From contig CALZLE010000189.1 in the NCBI GenBank assembly GCA_945788205.1, forward strand, positions 1 to 6,155: a DNA stretch of 6,155 nucleotides, written 5' to 3'. Below are positions 1 to 4,542 of the stretch, piece after piece. Source of the stretch: an uncultured Desulfuromonadales bacterium (GTDB lineage: Bacteria > Desulfobacterota > Desulfuromonadia > Desulfuromonadales > Geopsychrobacteraceae). How positions within the stretch are numbered: the first letter of the stretch is position 1; every line of letters begins with the position of its first letter. The notes beneath the pieces were generated by a model. It did not search any database. It was not told the origin of the DNA and saw only the letters and a program-made list of their open reading frames with translations. A program made the position numbers and the translations under genes.

Positions 1-109
1 ATATCACTATGTAAATTCAAATTAAAAATACAGGCCATCCTTGAAAAAAATGCCCCCCTAATAAGCCCTCAATAATGTGCCAAAACTTAAGCACTCTTTT
101 TGTGAAAAA
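1..109. other. AT-rich left edge, no gene seen
   Basis: This short AT-rich stretch lies downstream of the stop codon of the leftmost minus-strand coding fragment. I see no convincing coding frame. In the minus-strand transcript a 4-bp stem (GTGC/GCAC around positions 78-94) follows the stop codon, but it has no clean T-tract, so I do not call a terminator. Confidence 0.4.
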
Positions 110-664
110 TTAGTTATTCGGATATTTTTTATATAGACTCTCAATGCCCTTTAGGTGCCTGACTTTATTCATATATTCCAAAGACTCACCTTTAAACTCT
201 GTTTGGGCTAGTTTTTCCAACAAGCCTCTTAGACGGGCTTGATAAACATAACTGGGCTTGTAGTGATCCAGGACAACACCTAAAGTTTCACATGCCGGGG
301 CAGGGTTTGCGTCGACTAAGCGATCCAGTGCCTCAATAAAGCCATCAGCATTATGGTTCACACTCACATAAGGAGCTACCGCGAGAAGCAACCCCTTTTC
401 CTTTTCCCCAAGCACTTCTAGGTACTCACTTAAACGGCTTAACGAAGAGTACAAATTCGCGGGAGTCTCTGCTAAACCCTTCCCCCAATCAATACACCAG
501 TCCCAAAAGTTCAGGATGAGATTAATCTGGTCGGTTGAAAGTTCTTGCCGCCTCACTGACCCAAAAGATCTACTGATGGTTTTGAGGTCATCGATTTTAT
601 CTTCAGCCCGCAATGATAGAAAACGTGGGGAATCAAGACCCTCATCCTCCCACAGGTCTTGGGG
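110..664 (-). pseudogene. 5'-truncated gene, C-terminal fragment (184 codons), function unknown
   Basis: The frame is open from the stop at 667-665 to the TAA at 112-110. The first ATG-type start is a TTG at 613 (167 aa) with no ribosome binding site in front of it. The residues upstream of that TTG (LWEDEGLDSPRFLSL) read like normal protein and run straight into the REP-like repeat at 654-730, so I infer that the 5' part of the gene was lost at the repeat. The remaining protein is soluble and mostly helical, with a tryptophan-rich patch (FWDWCIDWGKG) followed by leucine-rich helices. It resembles the helical, HEAT-like C-terminal tails of large NTPase or SIR2/DUF4020-type defence proteins, but I cannot name a family. 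It lies last in line behind the three nuclease-like genes on the same strand. It could instead be a complete small gene starting at TTG 613. Confidence 0.5.
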
Positions 665-730
665 TCAGGTCTTGGGGTCAGGCCTCCAAGTTGCCAAGGT
701 CTTGGGGTCAGGCCTCCAAGTTGCCAAGGT
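654..730. repeat. REP-like repeat with perfect 30-bp tandem duplication
   Basis: Positions 671-700 and 701-730 are identical 30-bp units in direct tandem. The 16-mer AGGTCTTGGGGTCAGG occurs three times, at 654-669, 667-682 and 697-712. Within each unit CTTGG and CCAAG can pair, with the palindrome AGGCCT between them. The core GGGGTCAGGCCT is of the type I know from REP elements mobilised by RAYT (Y1-transposase-like) proteins in proteobacteria; that link is from memory, not a search. No transposase gene is present in the window. The left end of the repeat coincides with the point where the neighbouring coding frame stops being open. Confidence 0.75.
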
Positions 731-840
731 AAACCCAGAGGGGACATTCTTGATATTTCAACTTTTGAAAACCCCATGTGCGCCCAACACCCAGGAAATA
801 TCTCCAACCCTTTCCTCCTCGCTCTCAATCCGCTCTGACG
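731..840. repeat. REP-associated flank with small hairpin, no convincing gene
   Basis: This is the rest of the ~227-bp gap between the DUF3883 stop codon and the truncated fragment. It contains GGGGACATTCTTGA at 740-753, a core also familiar from REP/RAYT-type intergenic DNA, and a 6-bp stem with a 3-nt loop (TTTCAA at 756-761, TTGAAA at 765-770). On the minus strand one frame is briefly open with a glutamate-rich stretch (ERIESEEERVGDISW) that stops before the repeats. It may be the remnant of a gene, but it is too short to call. Confidence 0.35.
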
Positions 841-1695
841 CTAATACGCCAAATACTGTGTCGGCGTCAGTGAAAACTGGCGATCCAAACACCCAGGGGC
901 GATGTAAAGGCGAGGGGATTTGGAGAAATGAAACACCCTGTAAAGGTAATAATCCTCTTCCCGTTCACGAGAAACCCTGAGTTCGTTGGAGGTTACATAA
1001 AATGGCGTATAGCGGCTGAATTTGGTGGTTTTCACCTCAACCAATCGGTCCTGCCCGTTAACCTCAAAGGAACGAAGATCAAAGCCCAATCCATCCCCTA
1101 ACTCTTGGCTTGTATGTTCGACCTTCTCGGCCAACGTCTCCTTGCCTGCTGCAATCAATCGAGCCCTCTCGAACTGGAGGACAAAATGTTCGCCTGCCAA
1201 TCCCAGTTTGGTGTTGGCGGCATCGCGGGTCAGATAATCGACTTTGCGGGGATTATAAATCGCAGGGGTTTCCCGCACATTCCCTGAGGTCCGTTCATCA
1301 GGGTTGGGGGCCCTGACCAGGGCGGCCAATATAGCATCTACAGAAGGGACCTCAATCTCTGTCGTTGCGGTAATTCCCGCCAACAACGCCTGAAGCTCCT
1401 TATTCGTCTGAACTTGCGCCGATACAATCTCAGGCAGCAAGCTTCGCTGATAATTACTGGCCGGTTTATAACCGTCAATGCAGGGATAGCCCATCTCCCG
1501 CATCACAGCACTGATATTCATATGCTTCATCTCGATAGAGCCCCTTGACCGTCTACCAAGAAGTGCCTGCAATTTACGGTTGTGCTTTGCCTTGTTGTAT
1601 CGTTCCCCTTTCAGTTCCGACACGAGCATTGCAAGGTAGTCGGCTACGATCGCCTCGACCTCTTCTCTGCCCCAATTTTCGACACCTTGGCCCAT
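841..1695 (-). CDS. DUF3883 domain protein, Mrr-like PD-(D/E)xK nuclease family
   Basis: The predicted protein is 284 aa and soluble. Residues ~8-82 form a helical N-terminal domain (EEVEAIVADYLAML... then GSIEMKHMNISAVM and GYKPASNYQ) often seen ahead of DUF3883. Residues ~165-242 carry the DUF3883 core: GLAGEHFVLQFE with Glu169, then GFDLRSF with Asp206, then RLVEVKTTK with Glu220 and Lys222. This is the E/D/ExK pattern of the PD-(D/E)xK nuclease fold, followed by the typical TPFYVTSNEL segment. The expected role is DNA cleavage or recognition in restriction or anti-phage defence, by family knowledge. I chose ATG 1695 because GGTGG lies just upstream; an in-frame TTG at 1728 would add 11 residues. 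It follows the HNH gene by 60 bp, probably in one operon. A TATAAT at 1737-1732 without a matching -35 box could be a weak internal promoter. Confidence 0.85.
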   Translation of the reverse strand: MGQGVENWGREEVEAIVADYLAMLVSELKGERYNKAKHNRKLQALLGRRSRGSIEMKHMNISAVMREMGYPCIDGYKPASNYQRSLLPEIVSAQVQTNKELQALLAGITATTEIEVPSVDAILAALVRAPNPDERTSGNVRETPAIYNPRKVDYLTRDAANTKLGLAGEHFVLQFERARLIAAGKETLAEKVEHTSQELGDGLGFDLRSFEVNGQDRLVEVKTTKFSRYTPFYVTSNELRVSREREEDYYLYRVFHFSKSPRLYIAPGCLDRQFSLTPTQYLAY

Positions 1696-1755
1696 AAAAT
1701 CCACCAGCCCCAAACCCCATAAGACCAAACGATTATAGCTTCTTTGAAATACCCC

Positions 1756-2724
1756 TTACCGCCTCAACACCCTCCCCCGATGCCACCCCAAACACTCCTG
1801 GCTCGGCCAGAAGTCTTCAGCCTCCGGCCTGAAAATCCCCCGATCCGAAAGGGTCAGAATATGCCCCGGGAAATTGTTCTGCACCTTGACCTGAGCAGAA
1901 ACGAGCACCTCGTATTTCTTTCCGACACTCATCAGTCCTTCGTCGAAAGACCAGTGACACAACCGGCAAAGGGCCATTCCATTGGTGGGATGATCGTTAA
2001 AACTCTCGCTCCAGGGGTGAATGTGAGCCGCATCAACAACGGTGTGCCCCTCGGGGGTCAGCATCCTCACCCCGCAGAGGGCGCAGCGGTGGTCATAAAG
2101 CTGAACAATCGCACGGCGAAAACCTTGATCCCGCACTTTTCTGCCGTGTTCGTTATCGCCAACCTTTTTCCGGTAATCGGAAGTCCCCTCAGCCACCTTG
2201 AAAAGAAGATCTCCGTATTCCTTCGCTTCGAGGTTAACCCTCCCCTGCTCTGACAGACGGCCCTGCAGTTCCGGCGCGAAATATTTGCTGATCAGAGCGG
2301 CCCGCAGCCTTTCCCTCGCCTCAGGATCGGCCAGAAGACCCCAGAGTTCGTCGTCCAGGCAGGCACCGAGATAAAGCTCCCGCATTCGGGTGAAAGAACT
2401 GATAACCTTACCAGGCGATGCTTCCACCCCCGGTTTGGGAACCAACTCCCAGAAGCCATCACTGTGCAAATGAAAAAAGGGATAGGCGGGAATGCCCCGG
2501 GTCCCGACCGGCATCACCTGCGACCAGTATCTGGCAAAGGATTCTGCCAGCTCAAAATCAGGCTCTATGAAATTCCTGACAATCGCCCCTTCGGCGATGA
2601 GATCGAAAACCGACAGGAGCAGAAGCGGCTTGTGAGGCGCCCTGTGGCAGGTTTCCGCGGTCCAGCGGTTGCGATTTTTGTCGGTTCTCAATTTGGAAAA
2701 GGCCGACAGATAACGATTGAGCAT
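1756..2724 (-). CDS. HNH endonuclease with ScoMcrA-like modified-DNA (sulfur)-binding N-terminal domain
   Basis: The protein has 322 aa and no membrane segment. Its N-terminal half (about 1-150) shows the marks of the ScoMcrA-type DNA sulfur-binding domain family: RAPHKPLLLLSVFDLI at 28-43 and YPFFHLHSDGFWEL at 81-94. The C-terminal half holds an HNH nuclease. It has a zinc pair Cys214/Cys217 (CALC), the metal/catalytic motif DAAHIHPW with His234, Asn248 in NGMAL, the second zinc pair Cys253/Cys256 and His257 in CRLCHWSFDEG. All expected residues are present, so the enzyme looks intact. Family members of this layout act as modification-dependent restriction enzymes in the cytoplasm; which mark this one reads cannot be told from sequence alone. 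The ATG at 2724 has a strong site (GAGGGA) just upstream. It sits 51 bp behind the DUF2726 gene and 60 bp ahead of the DUF3883 gene on the same strand. Confidence 0.9.
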   Translation of the reverse strand: MLNRYLSAFSKLRTDKNRNRWTAETCHRAPHKPLLLLSVFDLIAEGAIVRNFIEPDFELAESFARYWSQVMPVGTRGIPAYPFFHLHSDGFWELVPKPGVEASPGKVISSFTRMRELYLGACLDDELWGLLADPEARERLRAALISKYFAPELQGRLSEQGRVNLEAKEYGDLLFKVAEGTSDYRKKVGDNEHGRKVRDQGFRRAIVQLYDHRCALCGVRMLTPEGHTVVDAAHIHPWSESFNDHPTNGMALCRLCHWSFDEGLMSVGKKYEVLVSAQVKVQNNFPGHILTLSDRGIFRPEAEDFWPSQECLGWHRGRVLRR

Positions 2725-2775
2725 TCTTCCCTCAATATTCCAGGTACGCCTTACAGGTCGTCAACCCTCCGTACT

Positions 2776-3531
2776 CTACCCACCAGTAATCGGCATCACA
2801 TTGCGGCACTTTGGAAACCCTGCGCACGCCAAAAACAATTCCCCCGCATGTTTTCCTTTGCTGGCTGTGCGTTTAACCATCTCGGCGCCGCACTTTTGGC
2901 AAACAGGAGATGCTGGCGAGGGATCTTCCGCCGCAATCTCGACAGGCTGATCTTCAACCACAACTTGCGTGGCAACGTCACTTTCAACCACCGGTTTTTC
3001 ACTCGGCCCCCCCGGGGCCATTTTAATATCCGGTGAAGGGGAGCACACCGCCGACAATTGGCTTTTGACCTCCTCCAATACGTACCCTTTTCGAGCGGGA
3101 AACCGCAAGAGGGAGATCCCCGTTGCAGCAAAGGCCTGCTCGAGAAAACCGTCTCTTTCGACCCGATCTTTTCTGGCGTGAGTCTTGTCGTCGAGCTCGA
3201 TCCCCGCCACGATGGAAAAGTCGTCCCTTTTGCAAATGACAAAATCGATATGTTTTCGGTCAATCCGGTTGTAGGCAGCCTGCCACGCAGCCCTGGGTAA
3301 TCCCTTCTGCACCCTGATCACATCGTTCAGTCGTACTTTCCCGAAGATCTGAAAGTCATCCCCAACAGCCTGCTCGAGCACGCCAAGAAAAGATCGCTCT
3401 GCCGGCGAGAAAAGCACCTGGCAACTTTCGTAAGGAAAATCAACAGCCTTGCCTGAGTGCCTTTTGTTCAACACCCCGATAATGGCAACCACAGCGATTA
3501 TGACAACAGCAAGAAACAGCAGGCTACTCAT
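2776..3531 (-). CDS. Membrane-anchored DUF2726 nuclease-like protein with topoisomerase-type zinc ribbon
   Basis: The protein is 251 aa from ATG 3531, which has AGAGGGA a few bases upstream; an in-frame TTG at 3561 is less likely. Residues ~4-21 are one hydrophobic helix (LLFLAVVIIAVVAIIGVL) followed by NKRH, which suggests an N-in anchor with a cytoplasmic body. Residues ~40-160 are a DUF2726 domain: FSPAERSFLGVLEQ, KVRLNDVI, HIDFVIC (Asp96), GIELDDKTH (Glu112, Asp114), then RDGFLEQAFAATGISLLRF. This family is related to Vsr/PD-(D/E)xK nucleases. After an acidic, proline-containing linker (~165-208), residues 211-248 form a zinc ribbon of the topoisomerase I C-terminal type, with CQKC and a CAGFPKC pair (Cx5C) near the end, a probable DNA-binding module. 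It is the first gene of the likely three-gene operon. DUF2726 plus zinc-ribbon proteins are common and of unknown cellular role, so a defence function is inferred only from the neighbours. Confidence 0.88.
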   Translation of the reverse strand: MSSLLFLAVVIIAVVAIIGVLNKRHSGKAVDFPYESCQVLFSPAERSFLGVLEQAVGDDFQIFGKVRLNDVIRVQKGLPRAAWQAAYNRIDRKHIDFVICKRDDFSIVAGIELDDKTHARKDRVERDGFLEQAFAATGISLLRFPARKGYVLEEVKSQLSAVCSPSPDIKMAPGGPSEKPVVESDVATQVVVEDQPVEIAAEDPSPASPVCQKCGAEMVKRTASKGKHAGELFLACAGFPKCRNVMPITGG

Positions 3532-3577
3532 ATTTCCCTCTCTGAAATTCCACCCTTCCAACCTCTACCCCCAAATG

Positions 3578-3599
3578 AAAAAAGGCCGCTTTCACCGGC
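3578..3599 (-). terminator. Possible attenuator/terminator in the nuclease operon leader
   Basis: The minus-strand transcript can form a 4-bp GC stem (GCCG 3599-3596 with CGGC 3588-3585, 7-nt loop) followed at once by six T's (3583-3578). It lies between the 10-codon leader ORF and the DUF2726 start, so termination here would limit expression of the nuclease genes. A second, weaker copy of the same arrangement lies upstream: GACC 3634-3631 pairs with GGTC 3620-3617 and is followed by GTTTTT. The stems are short, so the call is tentative. Confidence 0.35.
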
Positions 3600-3621
3600 A
3601 TATCACCGCGAAAAACGACCT

Positions 3622-3654
3622 CTAAAAAACGGTCTTCCCCTCTCCCGGATACAT
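3622..3654 (-). CDS. Possible 10-codon leader peptide (MYPGEGKTVF)
   Basis: An ATG at 3654 follows a perfect AGGAGG (3668-3663) with 8 bases between them, and the frame ends at TAG 3624-3622 after ten codons. The ribosome binding site is the best in the window. The peptide has no run of a single amino acid such as those in classical biosynthetic attenuators. Its stop codon lies inside the loop of the first stem (3634-3617), so translation could affect folding of the leader. Because it is so short, this may simply be chance or the relic of a longer gene. Confidence 0.35.
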   Translation of the reverse strand: MYPGEGKTVF

Positions 3655-3701
3655 CTACACAACCTCCTGAAAATGACAATATAATATCAATTGAAAAACA
3701 T

Positions 3702-3731
3702 AAATTACCCCTCCCTCATCCCATATGTCAA
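3702..3731 (-). promoter_or_regulatory. Candidate sigma70 promoter of the nuclease operon
   Basis: A perfect TTGACA (3731-3726) is followed, after 18 bases, by TAATTT (3707-3702), a poor -10 match in an AT-rich context. Transcription from here would begin near 3695 and give a leader of about 165 nt before the DUF2726 start codon, covering the 10-codon ORF and both stem/T-tract structures. The AT-rich stretch 3700-3678 (including TATATT) offers other -10 possibilities. Confidence 0.35.
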
Positions 3732-3740
3732 ATTCTTTAA

Positions 3741-3891
3741 TCTTCAAATCTGCTGAGGCAGAAAAAGCTTCTAGACACCCTCTACGAATTCATCGAGGAT
3801 CACTGACGGGGTCGACAACACCCGCCATCTAAAGGCTGTGAATACCGGAAAAGTGAAAGCCGGAATTGAAAAAGCTGACCAAGCCAAGTAA
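3741..3891 (+). pseudogene. Possible frameshifted remnant of a small plus-strand gene
   Basis: Two adjoining plus-strand frames read like parts of one protein. The first runs from 3741 and ends QKKLLDTLYEFIEDH at a TGA (3804-3806). The second, open from 3775, reads TDGVDNTRHLKAVNTGKVK and so on to KADQAK, ending at TAA 3889-3891. A one-base indel between about 3775 and 3803 would join them. No good start codon or ribosome binding site is seen upstream, and the family is not recognised. It may be the eroded tail of a small helical protein from the mobile element, lying between the nuclease operon leader and the 79-aa membrane protein gene. Confidence 0.3.
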
Positions 3892-3894
3892 AGT
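3866..3894 (+). promoter_or_regulatory. Candidate promoter for the 79-aa membrane protein gene
   Basis: TTGAAA (3866-3871, 5/6 match to the -35 consensus) and TAAAGT (3889-3894, 4/6 to the -10) are spaced by 17 bp, about 47 bp before the start codon of the downstream gene. The match overlaps the end of the possible gene remnant and is prediction only. Confidence 0.3.
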
Positions 3895-3941
3895 TGCATA
3901 ACAAATCGCTTTCACCTTAGCCCGACCTGAGGAACATAACC

Positions 3942-4181
3942 ATGCTGCGCAAAATATTTTTCTTCTCAGTTTTGGTTGTTGCAGTATCTGCCTTCGGCTT
4001 GGTGGAATGGTTTGTCTTCACTGAGCTTGGCTGGAAAGCAGGGCTCTTGTCCCTGGGAGCCTGGTCCCTAGTCGTCCTTATGACCATTTTCTACTCTAGG
4101 ACAGACCCCGAACTCGCCGATGATATTGCCATGGATCCTGCATTTAAGTCTTTCCCCGTTAACGTCCATCACAAAGACTAA
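3942..4181 (+). CDS. Small two-helix membrane protein, function unknown
   Basis: The 79-aa protein starts at ATG 3942 behind GAGGAA (3929-3934, 7-base spacer). Two hydrophobic segments are clear: residues ~5-26 (FFFSVLVVAVSAFGLVEWFVF) and ~33-51 (AGLLSLGAWSLVVLMTIFY), joined by a short turn (TELGW). A polar, acidic tail of ~28 residues follows (SRTDPELADDIAMDPAFK...). It is therefore likely an inner-membrane hairpin protein. I do not recognise a family. It is the only well-supported plus-strand gene in the window and converges on the 113-aa gene, with stop codons 5 bp apart. Its place beside a conjugation gene fits a small accessory membrane protein, such as one for exclusion or element maintenance, but that is a guess. 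Confidence 0.65.
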   Translation: MLRKIFFFSVLVVAVSAFGLVEWFVFTELGWKAGLLSLGAWSLVVLMTIFYSRTDPELADDIAMDPAFKSFPVNVHHKD

Positions 4182-4196
4182 GTCGATTAAGTCGAT
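4179..4196. repeat. Tandem 9-bp repeat spanning both convergent stop codons
   Basis: TAAGTCGAT occurs twice in direct tandem at 4179-4187 and 4188-4196. The first TAA is the stop of the plus-strand 79-aa gene. The stop of the minus-strand 113-aa gene (4189-4187) spans the junction of the two units, and its reverse-complement copies give a second downstream stop. GACTA (4176-4180) could pair with TAGTC in the flank (about 4201-4205), but there is no T-tract, so this is not called a terminator. Confidence 0.7.
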
Positions 4197-4528
4197 TTCC
4201 CTAGTCCTTGGCGGTAAAGGAATGCTCCCTTCGCCTCATGAAGAGATGCCGGGGCCATTTCTACCTCCAGAACCGGCACCAATTCATATCCGTCCTCCCC
4301 TACCCCCTGAACAAAGATCTTCGGTGCGTCAGCCAAGGGTTTCATAAAACGCTCAGTGATAGGGATCACCAAGTTCCTGATCATGACGTTAAAATGATCA
4401 TCTTTGATCTCGATAGCAATGACCTCGTCTTTAACTCCCTTAAGCTGCTCAAAAAGATGCACTGCATCTTCGGGATCAAAGGCAAGTAATCCATCCTTGA
4501 GCATCAGGGCTTTGGTTACATGAGGCAT
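4187..4528 (-). CDS. Conserved-looking 113-aa cytoplasmic protein of unknown function
   Basis: The gene starts at ATG 4528 with AAAGG about nine bases upstream, 14 bp after the stop of the TraG-like gene, so the two are probably co-transcribed. The protein has no signal peptide or membrane helix and no cysteines. The sequence alternates helices and strands: FDPEDAVHLFEQLKGV (17-32), then DEVIAIEIKDDHFNVMI (34-50), then IPITERFMKPL (55-65) and YELVPVLEVEMAP (81-93). It looks like a small alpha/beta fold, perhaps a dimer or a partner of a larger protein. I do not recognise the family. Its position suggests a mobile-element gene carried with the conjugation operon. Confidence 0.7.
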   Translation of the reverse strand: MPHVTKALMLKDGLLAFDPEDAVHLFEQLKGVKDEVIAIEIKDDHFNVMIRNLVIPITERFMKPLADAPKIFVQGVGEDGYELVPVLEVEMAPASLHEAKGAFLYRQGLGKST

Positions 4529-4542
4529 TTTAAGTACCTTTC

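Noticed and set aside
1..109. Rho-independent terminator after the leftmost coding fragment
   Set aside because: Only short stems are possible (GTGC/GCAC) and no T-tract follows them directly.
654..730. Possible CRISPR-like array
   Set aside because: The repeat copies abut directly with no spacers, and no cas genes are present.
553..828. Minus-strand open frame of 91 aa covering the 30-bp repeats
   Set aside because: Its middle is just translated REP repeat (PWQLGGLTPRP twice), it starts in intergenic DNA and overlaps the better coding frame of the truncated gene.
1744..2253. Plus-strand open frame of 169 aa, and another at 2464-3036
   Set aside because: Both are antisense to the well-supported HNH and DUF2726 genes, which have intact motifs on the minus strand.
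3725..3832. 35-codon plus-strand ORF starting at ATG 3725
   Set aside because: It has no ribosome binding site and its composition becomes arginine/serine/threonine-rich, whereas the other two frames here look more protein-like.
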